From Limisphaera sp049537155 (lineage in GTDB: Bacteria; Verrucomicrobiota; Verrucomicrobiia; Limisphaerales; Limisphaeraceae): a stretch of 64,000 nucleotides of DNA. Every line of letters begins with the position of its first letter. Positions within the stretch are counted from its first letter, which is position 1. Under the pieces are notes generated by a model. That model was not told the DNA's origin and searched no databases. It was given only the letters and a program-made list of their open reading frames with translations. The stretch covers positions 124,001-188,000 of the forward strand of contig NZ_JBMVQZ010000007.1 of assembly GCF_049537155.1 (NCBI RefSeq), in the 5' to 3' direction. Shown here piece by piece: positions 45,027 through 52,285 of the stretch. The translations under genes and the position numbers were made by a program.

Positions 45027-45046
45027 AAAAAAGCAACTTAAGTTGC
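45027..45046 (-). terminator. Palindrome with U-run upstream of the cytochrome gene
   Basis: The perfect palindrome GCAACTTAAGTTGC (45033-45046) is followed on the minus strand by six T (45032-45027). It has the form of an intrinsic terminator but lies 94 bases before the cytochrome start on the same strand, so it may attenuate that gene or end an upstream transcript; an operator is also possible. Confidence 0.45.
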
Positions 45047-45450
45047 CCCGTCGCTTGATTTGGATTGCTTCATACCGGACGGGTCGGGCCGGGCGACGGC
45101 GAGCGGCTCGTCGGTGTCGCCGTCGGGCCTTTGCCGGGATGACGCGATACATTCCGTTGTTGTCCATGGAGGCCGTGGACGGCAACAGCGGGCGAAGAAG
45201 AGGGAGGGTCAGGCCGCGTCCCCGGTGGGGGACCCGGTTTTCGCAGGGCGGCGGATAAGGCGAAGAAGATGATCCGAAGGCGGTCGGCGGCCGGGATTCA
45301 CGCCTGCGTGAAGGCGCGGCTCGGCTGCGGCGGGAAAACGGCAAGGGGCCGACCGGGCTCGGAGGCAAGTGCTCTCGGGTGCAGGGCAGGTGACCGGCCC
45401 CCGGGTACGCGTGCCTCCGGTGGCGCCGGCTCAAAAAAGGATGGGGTGTC
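45047..45450. other. Intergenic region upstream of the cytochrome gene
   Basis: About 400 bases between two minus-strand hairpins. A 48-codon Arg-rich minus-strand frame (45015-45161) is seen but has no family character. I see no other gene or RNA. Confidence 0.35.
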
Positions 45451-45486
45451 GAAAATGAACGTCCCGCACCGGGGCGGCGCGGGACG
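45451..45486 (-). terminator. Terminator of the prs-rplI operon
   Basis: On the minus strand, arms CGTCCCGC (45486-45479) and GCGGGACG (45467-45460) around an 11-base loop, then TTCATTTTC. It begins 36 bases after the rplI stop. Confidence 0.7.
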
Positions 45487-45522
45487 CTCGGCGAAGGGAT
45501 GTTTGCCGGGCCGCGGCGAGGG

Positions 45523-46110
45523 TCAGCCGCCCTTCTGACCCTTTTTGGCGGCCTTGGCCGGTTTGGATTCCTTTGCCTCGGCCTGGGTTTCGGCCTCACC
45601 GGGCTGCTGGGCTGCCTGGGCCGCGGCGGCAGCCTGCTGGGCCAGGAACATCGGGTTGTTGCTCTCCACGCGTACTTTCAAGACGCCCTTGACCTCCGGG
45701 TGCAGCCGCAGTTCGACTTCGTACTCACCGAGGCTCTTGATCGGCTCGGGCAGGTGGATCTGCTTCTTGTCGAGTGCGACATCGAACTGGGTCTTGAGCG
45801 CGTCGGCAATGGTACCGCTGGTGACGCTGCCGAACAGCTTGCCGTCGTCGCCGGTCTTGACGGTGATCACGCAGACCAGTTTGGCCAGGCTGCGGGCCAG
45901 TTCGCACATGGTGTTGTACTCCTGGGCCTCCCGTTCGGCACGGCGCTGGCGGAGGACTTCCAGCCGGCGCTTGTTGGCAGCCGTCAGCGGAATGGCCAGC
46001 CCGCGCGGGAAGAGATAATTGCGCGCGTAGCCCGCGGCCACGGTGACCTGGTCGGACTCGGCCCCGAGTCCGACGATGTTGCTGGTGAGGATGACTTGCA
46101 TCTTGGCCAT
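45523..46110 (-). CDS. rplI: 50S ribosomal protein L9 with extended C-terminus
   Basis: Binds 23S rRNA. It has 195 residues, about 45 longer than most L9. The N-terminal domain starts MAKMQVILTSNIVGLGAESD and has the GYARNYLFPRGLA signature; the connecting helix and C-terminal domain (KLFGSVTSGTIADAL) follow. The extra tail after residue 155 is Ala/Gln/Lys-rich low complexity. It lies 26 bases after ssb in a minus-strand operon. The rpsR gene that normally sits between ssb and rplI is absent. Confidence 0.96.
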   Translation of the reverse strand: MAKMQVILTSNIVGLGAESDQVTVAAGYARNYLFPRGLAIPLTAANKRRLEVLRQRRAEREAQEYNTMCELARSLAKLVCVITVKTGDDGKLFGSVTSGTIADALKTQFDVALDKKQIHLPEPIKSLGEYEVELRLHPEVKGVLKVRVESNNPMFLAQQAAAAAQAAQQPGEAETQAEAKESKPAKAAKKGQKGG

Positions 46111-46136
46111 AGGAAATTCTCCGGGAAGGTTGGTTC

Positions 46137-46568
46137 TCAGAACGGGACGTCGTCATCCGGAGGCAGGGGCTCGACCTCCGGAACATCAGCCGGCGCACGG
46201 GAGGCATCGGCGCTGGGAGCCGCACCCTCGCCGCGGCCGGAATCGAGGAAGGAAAAGCTTTCGAGCACGACGCTGAGTTTGCTGCGTTTCTGGCCGGTTT
46301 GTTTGTCTTCCCAGGTGTCGTATCGCAGGCGACCCTCGATCAGAACGGCCCGGCCCTTTTTCAGATATTGAGCGATGGTTTCGGCGGTCTTGCCGAAGGC
46401 GTCCACGTCCACGAACGTGGTTTCATCCCGCAGTTCACCGGTTTCGGTGCGCCAGCGACGGTTGACCGCCAGGCCCAGGCGTGCGACGGCGGTGCCCTTG
46501 GGGGTGTAGCGAAGCTCCGGGTCCCGGGTGAGGTTCCCGGCGAGGATCACCTTGTTGAAGCTGGCCAT
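46137..46568 (-). CDS. ssb: Single-stranded DNA-binding protein
   Basis: A 143-residue OB-fold protein: MASFNKVILAGNLTRDPELR, then TTFVDVDAFGKTAETIAQYLKKG and GRLRYDTWED. The linker is short, and the acidic tip ends DDDVPF, the partner-binding motif. It lies 25 bases after rpsF. Confidence 0.97.
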   Translation of the reverse strand: MASFNKVILAGNLTRDPELRYTPKGTAVARLGLAVNRRWRTETGELRDETTFVDVDAFGKTAETIAQYLKKGRAVLIEGRLRYDTWEDKQTGQKRSKLSVVLESFSFLDSGRGEGAAPSADASRAPADVPEVEPLPPDDDVPF

Positions 46569-46593
46569 GGCGCACCTCCTGCCGGACGGGATG

Positions 46594-46902
46594 TCAGGCT
46601 GCGGCCGCGGCCGGTGCCTGGGCGAGGGTGAACATGACGCGGAAGACCTCTTCCCACAGGGCGAACTTGTTTCGGAGCTGGGCGATGGCCTCCGGCGGCG
46701 CTTCGAAAATGAAATTCACATAGAAGCCGGAGGTCACCTTGCGATTGGCGACCCGGGCGAAACTGTGCCGGCCCATCTTCTGGATGGTTTCGACCCGGCC
46801 GCCGACGGCTTTGATCTCGGCAGTGATCCGGTCCAGGATCTCGTTGAGTCCTTCTTCCTGACCGGCCGTGTTGAGGATGAACAGACCTTCGTACCGTTTC
46901 AC
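46594..46902 (-). CDS. rpsF: 30S ribosomal protein S6
   Basis: A 102-residue ribosomal protein: MKRYEGLFILNTAGQEEG, VETIQKMGRHSFA, and TSGFYVNFIFEAPPEAI are in the expected order. The end is Ala-rich rather than acidic. Its ATG overlaps the pth stop by four bases (46899-46902), so translation is coupled. In most bacteria S6 binds S18, whose gene is not here. Confidence 0.96.
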   Translation of the reverse strand: MKRYEGLFILNTAGQEEGLNEILDRITAEIKAVGGRVETIQKMGRHSFARVANRKVTSGFYVNFIFEAPPEAIAQLRNKFALWEEVFRVMFTLAQAPAAAAA

Positions 46903-47507
46903 GTTGCTTCACTCCTGCCGGACGGGGACTGGACCCATCCGTTGTAAAGGTTCATGGCCCGTGCCAGTCCGTGCTCGAGCCAACACTCCACTTGTTCCGC
47001 TGCCCGGTCGAGGACCGCCTGCAGCCGCTCCCATTCTTCCGGGCCGAAGGGTGCCAGCACATGGGCGGTGATCTCCCGGGCACCGGGCTGGCGACCGATC
47101 CCGATGCGCAGCCGCGGATAGGACGGCGTGCCCAGATGTGCCGTCACGGATTCCAGCCCGTGGTGTCCGCCAGTCCCTCCACCGGGGCGCATGCGAATCT
47201 GACCCAGGGCCAGATCTGCGTCGTCCACCACGACCAGGATCCGGTCGGCGGGCACCTGAAAATATCGGGCCACAGCCGCCACGGCCCGGCCGCTGGCATT
47301 CATATAGGTTTGCGGCTGGCAGAGCAACACCCGCCGTTCCCCGCGAAGCGCCCGGGCCAGCCGGCTTTCGAAGGCCCGTTCCCAGGACCAGTCCGCCTGC
47401 CAGCGCCGCGCCAGCCGATCCGCCAGCAGGAAACCGGCGTTGTGCCGGGTTCGCTCGTACTGCGGACCGGGATTGCCCAGACCGGCCACCAAGTACCACT
47501 CGTCCAT
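46899..47507 (-). CDS. pth: Peptidyl-tRNA hydrolase
   Basis: Frees tRNA from prematurely released peptidyl-tRNA. It has 202 residues. LVAGLGNPGPQYERTRHNAGF holds the catalytic His, QPQTYMNASG and VVVDDADLALGQIRMRPGG the other active-site residues, and GGHHGLESV follows. It lies 48 bases after rplY and overlaps rpsF. Confidence 0.97.
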   Translation of the reverse strand: MDEWYLVAGLGNPGPQYERTRHNAGFLLADRLARRWQADWSWERAFESRLARALRGERRVLLCQPQTYMNASGRAVAAVARYFQVPADRILVVVDDADLALGQIRMRPGGGTGGHHGLESVTAHLGTPSYPRLRIGIGRQPGAREITAHVLAPFGPEEWERLQAVLDRAAEQVECWLEHGLARAMNLYNGWVQSPSGRSEAT

Positions 47508-47555
47508 GAATGCGCCGGTTGGCTGTGGCTGTGAGCGGGATCCGCGGCATGCGGA

Positions 47556-48266
47556 TTACTTCTCTTTCTTTTTTGCCTCGCCCTTTTCCTTGGGTTCGGT
47601 TGCCGGTGTCTCCTCCTTCTTCTCCTTGATCATCTCCACCTGACCGGCCTCGGCCGGGGCGCCGGCCTCGGCGGCAGGTGCGGCCGCTTCCTCGGCCTCA
47701 CCCCGAGGCACGGCCACGGTGATCACCGGGGCGGTCTTTTCACCCAGCACCTCCACCCCGGGGGGCACCGGCAGCTCGCCAATGTGAATGCTTTGACCGG
47801 CCTGCAGATTGGTGACATCCACCACGATCTGCTCCGGCAGGTCGCGGGGAAGGGCACGCACCCGGACCCGGAAAAGCACGTGCTCCAGAATGCCGCCGCC
47901 GGTCTTGACCCCCACGGCTTCGCCAACCGTTTCCACCGGGACGTACACGGTGACCTTTTCGTCCTCGGCCACTTCGTGGAAATCCACGTGGAGCACGGCG
48001 CCGCTCAGGGGATGACGCTGGATCTCCTGCAGCAGGGCCAGGCGCCGGGGCTTCTCATCGCCCTCCACGTTCAGGTCCACCAGAACGTTCTCCGCCACGG
48101 TGTGATGGAGGAGGTTTTCCAGATCTTTTCGCGGGACCTGCAGCGGCTTCGGTTGAATGTGCCGGCCGTAGATGACGGCGGGCACATGACCGGCGGCCCG
48201 CACCTTGCGGGCGCCGCTTCGTCGCGTCTGCACGCGCGGAAATGCTTTCAGCGGTACGGCTTTCAT
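47556..48266 (-). CDS. rplY: 50S ribosomal protein L25/general stress protein Ctc
   Basis: 5S rRNA-binding protein of 236 residues, the long (CTC) form: the N-terminal L25 domain (RRSGARKVRAAGHVPAVIYG, then VLHVDFHEV) and a C-terminal TL5-type beta domain. It ends in a Glu/Lys/Ala-rich tail of about 45 residues. ATG 48266 was chosen over an upstream TTG because the L25 domain starts directly at it. It lies 26 bases downstream of prs, a widespread pairing. Confidence 0.96.
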   Translation of the reverse strand: MKAVPLKAFPRVQTRRSGARKVRAAGHVPAVIYGRHIQPKPLQVPRKDLENLLHHTVAENVLVDLNVEGDEKPRRLALLQEIQRHPLSGAVLHVDFHEVAEDEKVTVYVPVETVGEAVGVKTGGGILEHVLFRVRVRALPRDLPEQIVVDVTNLQAGQSIHIGELPVPPGVEVLGEKTAPVITVAVPRGEAEEAAAPAAEAGAPAEAGQVEMIKEKKEETPATEPKEKGEAKKKEK

Positions 48267-48292
48267 GTCAGTACGTTGCACCCCGACGGCCT

Positions 48293-49237
48293 TCAACTGG
48301 TCCGGCCGCCGTTGAACTCGAAGAGCGAGTTGACCGACTCGTTGTTGTGGATCCGTTTGATCGCCTCGCCCAACAACCCGGCCACCGACAGCGTGGTGAT
48401 GTTCACCCCGGTGATGACCGGACGGAACACAGTATCGGTTGTGATCAATTCGTCAATCTTGGAATTCCGGAGCCGTTCAACCGCCTGGTCGCTCAGAATG
48501 GCGTGGGAGACGCAGGCGAGGATCTTGCGGGCCCCTTTTTTCCTCAGCAGCTCGGCCGCCTGAACGAGCGTGCCGGCCGTCTCCGTCAGGTCGTCCACCA
48601 ACAGGCAGTTCTTGCCACGCACCTCACCGATGACGGCCAGCGATTCCACCTCGGTGGCGCTGCGGCGGCGCTTGGCCACGATGGCCAGACCGGCTTGAAG
48701 CGTCTGCGCGTAGGCATAGGCCATCTTCAGCCCGCCGACGTCCGGGCTCACCACCACCAGGTTCGGCAGTTTCTTCTGGCGCAAATAGGCGTACATCACC
48801 GGGGCCGCGTAGAGATGGTCCACCGGAATGTCGAAGAACCCCTGGATCTGCTGGGCGTGCAGGTCCATCGTCAGCAGCCGGTTTGCCCCCGCGGCCACCA
48901 TGAGGTTGGCAACCAGCTTGGCCGTGATGGGGACCCGCGGCTGGTCTTTCCGGTCCTGCCGGGCATAGCCGTAAAACGGGACCACGGCTGTGATCCGCTG
49001 CGCACTGGCCCGGCGCAGCGCGTCGATCATGATGAACAGCTCCATCAGATTGTGGTTCGTGGGCGGGGAGGTGGGCTGCACCACGAACACGTCCTGTCCG
49101 CGGACGTTCTCCTCGATCTTGACAAACGTCTCGCCGTCCGGGAACGGGCGGATGGTGGCCCGTCCCAGCTCGATGCCGATGTACTGGCAAATGGCACGCG
49201 CCAGCGGCTCGTTGGCTGTCCCGCTGAATACCTTCAC
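48293..49237 (-). CDS. prs: Ribose-phosphate pyrophosphokinase
   Basis: Makes PRPP from ribose 5-phosphate and ATP. It has 314 residues. RPFPDGETFVKIEENVRGQD lies at the start, then YGYARQDRKDQPRVPITAK (flexible loop), LLTMDLHAQQIQGFFD (metal-binding), VVVSPDVGG, and the PRPP site CLLVDDLTETAGT. It starts with GTG 49237, supported by GAGGAG seven bases ahead. It is first gene of the operon prs-rplY-pth-rpsF-ssb-rplI. A hairpin with U-tract sits in its leader. Confidence 0.97.
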   Translation of the reverse strand: MKVFSGTANEPLARAICQYIGIELGRATIRPFPDGETFVKIEENVRGQDVFVVQPTSPPTNHNLMELFIMIDALRRASAQRITAVVPFYGYARQDRKDQPRVPITAKLVANLMVAAGANRLLTMDLHAQQIQGFFDIPVDHLYAAPVMYAYLRQKKLPNLVVVSPDVGGLKMAYAYAQTLQAGLAIVAKRRRSATEVESLAVIGEVRGKNCLLVDDLTETAGTLVQAAELLRKKGARKILACVSHAILSDQAVERLRNSKIDELITTDTVFRPVITGVNITTLSVAGLLGEAIKRIHNNESVNSLFEFNGGRTS

Positions 49238-49303
49238 TGGTAGCTCTCCTCAAAAAGGCAGCGCCGGCTGATCCGGCCGGTGTCGGTTCGTCCTCGGAAA
49301 TCC

Positions 49304-49332
49304 CAAAACAAAAAGCCACCGCCATCCGGTGG
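49304..49332 (-). terminator. Terminator-like hairpin in the prs leader
   Basis: On the minus strand CCACCG (49332-49327) pairs with CGGTGG (49321-49316) around GATGG, followed by CTTTTTGTTTT. It lies 67 bases upstream of the prs start with no minus-strand gene ahead of it. A possible promoter TTGCCC (49372-49367), 16-base spacer, TAAGGT (49350-49345) would start transcription just before the hairpin. Confidence 0.55.
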
Positions 49333-49372
49333 AAAAGCGGCCCTACCTTAGCAAAGCGGCCGAAAAGGGCAA

Positions 49373-49726
49373 GGGGCGAACCGGAACCCCGCCGGCCCCG
49401 GATTGCACTCCTTCCCCCGCACCTTGGGAGCCGGACATCGAGGATGCCGGCCACGAGGCGGCGGCACGGCCCGCCGGCTGGGTGCTCACCGTCCTCCTCG
49501 CTGCCGGACCGGTCAGGTGAACCCCGGGGACAGATCGTCTCCGGCCCGACCGCGCCCGACTCTCTTCGTTGGCCGAGGTCCCGACCTCGGTTCCTCCGCC
49601 AGCAGGCCCGCTGAAGACTTTCCCCACCGGGCCGGACGGCCCGCCCGGCCGGGTGGGGTTGGGACTTGCCGGAGCCCAGGGCGCGGCTCATGCTCGGCCC
49701 CGACAACCACGCGAGGGAGTCTGGCC
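49373..49726. other. Divergent region between prs and the GYF-domain gene
   Basis: About 350 bases beyond the putative prs promoter. No gene or RNA recognised; it should carry the promoter of the plus-strand GYF-domain gene. Confidence 0.4.
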
Positions 49727-50368
49727 ATGTACAAGATCATCGGAGGCGACGGCAGGGAGTACGGTCCGGTTTCAGCTGAGCAGATCCGGCAATGGGTGCG
49801 CGAGAACCGCGCCAATGCCGAGACCCGCGCCTGTCTGCAGGGTTCGAACGAATGGAAACCGTTGCGGGAGTTCCCGGAGTTTGCCGACCTGTGGCCCGCT
49901 GGCACCGCAGCGGGGTCCATCCCGCCATCGCCGGTCCCTCCCGGTGCCGGACCGGTTGCCGCCTCGAAGGTCTCCGGGCCCGCCATCGGGTTGCTGATCA
50001 CCGCAGGGTTGGGCGGGTTGATGAACCTGATCACCTTGGTTTCGTCGGCGGCCGGCAAAAGGTCTTTCATGCTTCCTCATGCCGAAATTCCGCCAGAGGT
50101 GGCCGAGCTCATGGAGAAGTTCGGCTCCAGCCTGAGCATGATCAGCGGCTTGCTGGGCTTGGTTCTGGCCGCGCTGGTGGCGTACGGGGCATGGCAGATG
50201 CTGAAGATTCGCAGCTTCGGTTGGGCGCTGACAGCGGCCATTCTGGCCGTGATCCCCTGCACCTCGCCGTGCTGTCTGCTCGGCCTCCCGATCGGTATCT
50301 GGGCCCTGATCGTGCTCTACCAGCCCGAGGTGCAGGCAGCCTTCGGCCGGCAGGCGGGCGGTGCCTGA
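49727..50368 (+). CDS. GYF-domain membrane protein
   Basis: A 213-residue protein. Residues 1-50 form a GYF_2 domain (MYKIIGGDGREYGPVSAEQI, NEWKPLREFPEF), which is a small peptide-binding fold exposed to the cytoplasm. A Pro/Gly linker leads to three to four helices at about 85-105, 135-155, 160-180 and 180-200, the last with CTSPCCLLGLPIGIW. This arrangement is common in Verrucomicrobiota and Planctomycetota; function unknown. It overlaps the next gene by 8 bases. Confidence 0.8.
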   Translation: MYKIIGGDGREYGPVSAEQIRQWVRENRANAETRACLQGSNEWKPLREFPEFADLWPAGTAAGSIPPSPVPPGAGPVAASKVSGPAIGLLITAGLGGLMNLITLVSSAAGKRSFMLPHAEIPPEVAELMEKFGSSLSMISGLLGLVLAALVAYGAWQMLKIRSFGWALTAAILAVIPCTSPCCLLGLPIGIWALIVLYQPEVQAAFGRQAGGA

Positions 50369-50792
50369 GGGGCGTTGGGCCGTGCGAGCTCGCGCTTCCA
50401 AGCCCGGGTTGACCCAGCGGGATCGGGTCCGGTTGGCGATCCTGGCCAACCAGTTGGCCACGCCCGGGCTGGGCTCCTGGTGGATGGGCCACCGTCGGGC
50501 AGGAGCGGGCCAATTCACGCTGGCCCTGGCAGGCTTTCTCCTCGTGCTTTGGTGGTTCGGGGAGATGATCGCGGGCGCGTGGCGCGCCGCCGGCTCCATG
50601 GAAGGAGAATCCTTTCACGTCCCGAACCTGGCACGGTTGAAGTGTGGGTTCGTACTCTTCGGACTGGCCTGGTTATGGTCGGGCTGGACCAGCCTGTGCA
50701 TGTGGCGGGCCGTGCGCCGGGAGGCGCCTGAATCCCAGGCCCCTCTTCGGGCAGACGTACCGCCGTTCCAAGACCAGCCGCCCGTCCTGTGA
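50361..50792 (+). CDS. Small membrane protein, coupled to the GYF-domain gene
   Basis: A 143-residue protein with an N-terminal polar part, then two long hydrophobic helices (about residues 50-72 and 95-115). LANQLATPGLGSWWMGHRRAGAGQF resembles the Gly-rich turn of TM2-type proteins in composition (split here over residues 28-52). Its start is GTG 50361 inside the end of the GYF gene, so translation is probably coupled and the two proteins may interact. Function unknown. Confidence 0.65.
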   Translation: MPEGRWAVRARASKPGLTQRDRVRLAILANQLATPGLGSWWMGHRRAGAGQFTLALAGFLLVLWWFGEMIAGAWRAAGSMEGESFHVPNLARLKCGFVLFGLAWLWSGWTSLCMWRAVRREAPESQAPLRADVPPFQDQPPVL

Positions 50793-50822
50793 CCGGGGGT
50801 TGCAATCGCCCCGGCATGCGGC

Positions 50823-51134
50823 ATGGTTGGGCACATGCAGCCACTGGATGCCAAAACGTTGCGCCAGGCACTACGCAGCCTTCCGGGCTGGCGGAAGCGG
50901 CGGGGTTGTCTGGAACGAACCTTCGAACGGGCGGATTTCTTGGATGCGTTGCGGCTGGTCAATCGCGTGGGCCGGTTGGCCGAGCGGCTGCAGCATCATC
51001 CGGACATCCAGATCCGCTGGAATCGTGTGACGTTCTCGCTGACCACCCACGATGCCGGTGGAATCACGGATAAGGACCTCGAGCTGGCCCGCCGGATTGA
51101 CCGGTTGGCCACTCCGGGCAGCCGGGGTGCTTAA
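50823..51134 (+). CDS. Pterin-4-alpha-carbinolamine dehydratase
   Basis: A 103-residue PCD/DCoH-fold enzyme that dehydrates 4a-hydroxy-tetrahydropterin. The active-site signature is visible as ERLQHHPDIQIRWNRVTF followed by LTTHDAGGITDKD, with all the expected His residues. No phenylalanine hydroxylase is nearby. The start may be ATG 50823 or ATG 50835. It converges with dus and overlaps its end by 4 bases. Confidence 0.92.
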   Translation: MVGHMQPLDAKTLRQALRSLPGWRKRRGCLERTFERADFLDALRLVNRVGRLAERLQHHPDIQIRWNRVTFSLTTHDAGGITDKDLELARRIDRLATPGSRGA

Positions 51135-52285
51135 CCCCCTGCCGGGACTCCCTGCGGGGCTCCGGGCGTTGCGACCGGCACGAGGTCCAGGGGGCGGTCG
51201 TGATCCAGGTAGCGCCGGCAGACCTCGAAGAACCCTGCCCGGGTCTGGGTGCGTCGGATCTCGAAAAGGAACGCATCCGAATCAGGTCCCAGCCCTTCGC
51301 CGATGAAATTGGTGAACAACTTGAGGCGCTGCGTCTGAAGCCGTTCCGGATAGCCCGGCGTGGCGTAGGTTTCCCAAAGCTGTTCGATGTATCGGAGCAG
51401 ATCGCGTCCGGTCGGTTTGACAATGGGTTCTCCCGCCAGTGCCTGCCGGATCTGCCGAAAGATCCACGGGTTCCGGATGGCGGCGCGGCCGATCATCCAA
51501 CCCCGGGCCCCGGTCTCCCACAGCAGCCCGAGGGCTTGGTGGGCCTCGCAAATGTGACCGTTGGCCAGAACCGGGCAGTCGAGACGTTCCACCGCGCGTC
51601 GAATGAGATCGTACCGGACAGGCAGGCGGTATCCCTGAACCACGGTCCGCGCGTGAACAATGACCAGGTCGGGCCGGTGACGGGCATAGAGTTCCAAAAG
51701 CCGGTCGAACGCCTCATCCGACTCGAACCCGATCCGGGTTTTGAGACTCAGCGGCAGGGTGACAGTGTCGCGGAGCCGGCCCAGGACACGATCCAACAGG
51801 GCCGGCTCCTGCAACAGGCCGCCCCCGGCGCACTTCCGGTACACCACGGGGGCCGGGCAACCGAGGTTCAGTTCGATCGCCGCCACCGGGAGACGTTCCA
51901 GTTCGCGCGCCGTCCGGGCCAGGGCGTCGGGGTCGTTACCCATCATCTGGACCACGACCGGCCGGCCCGTCCGGTTCTCTAAAATGGAACGAACCACGGC
52001 CTTTTCCGGCCGTGAGGTGGCATGGACGCGGGTGTACTCGGTCCAGTAGACGTCCGCACCGCCCCGTCGTTGGATCAGCCCCCAGAAAGGGGCATCGGTT
52101 ACGTCCTGCATGGGCGCCAGCCCCAGCCAGGGACGGTCCCCGTGCAGCAGCGCACGAAACTCCCGGCGCCGGCCGAAATCGGCCTCCGGAACGGTTTCAG
52201 AACCCGGTGGCGCGACCACAACTGCAGGCGGCAGTTTCTGTGCCGGGGGCGGTCCGGGTGGATGTGGTGGAGGCAGGCGTTCCAT
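51131..52285 (-). CDS. tRNA-dihydrouridine synthase
   Basis: FMN enzyme reducing uridines in the tRNA D-loop. The domain runs from LGLAPMQDVTDAPFW to the C-terminal helical domain. VQMMGNDPDALARTA, the signature ELNLGCPAPVVYRKCAGGGLL (catalytic Cys in RKCAGG), KTRIGFES, VIVHARTVVQGY and CPVLANGHIC are all in place. The start is uncertain: ATG 52285 gives 384 residues with a Pro-rich leader and an 89-base overlap with thiH; GTG 52219 gives a 23-base overlap and a domain-proximal start. Which Dus class cannot be told. Confidence 0.92.
   Translation of the reverse strand: MERLPPPHPPGPPPAQKLPPAVVVAPPGSETVPEADFGRRREFRALLHGDRPWLGLAPMQDVTDAPFWGLIQRRGGADVYWTEYTRVHATSRPEKAVVRSILENRTGRPVVVQMMGNDPDALARTARELERLPVAAIELNLGCPAPVVYRKCAGGGLLQEPALLDRVLGRLRDTVTLPLSLKTRIGFESDEAFDRLLELYARHRPDLVIVHARTVVQGYRLPVRYDLIRRAVERLDCPVLANGHICEAHQALGLLWETGARGWMIGRAAIRNPWIFRQIRQALAGEPIVKPTGRDLLRYIEQLWETYATPGYPERLQTQRLKLFTNFIGEGLGPDSDAFLFEIRRTQTRAGFFEVCRRYLDHDRPLDLVPVATPGAPQGVPAGG

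Noticed and set aside
42540..45041. An 833-codon plus-strand frame across the cytochrome gene
   Set aside because: Shadow frame. The opposite strand has a signal peptide and nine CXXCH sites.
45015..45161. A 48-residue Arg-rich minus-strand peptide ending just past the palindrome
   Set aside because: It includes the palindrome and T-run in its last codons and resembles chance coding in GC-rich DNA; no start signal.
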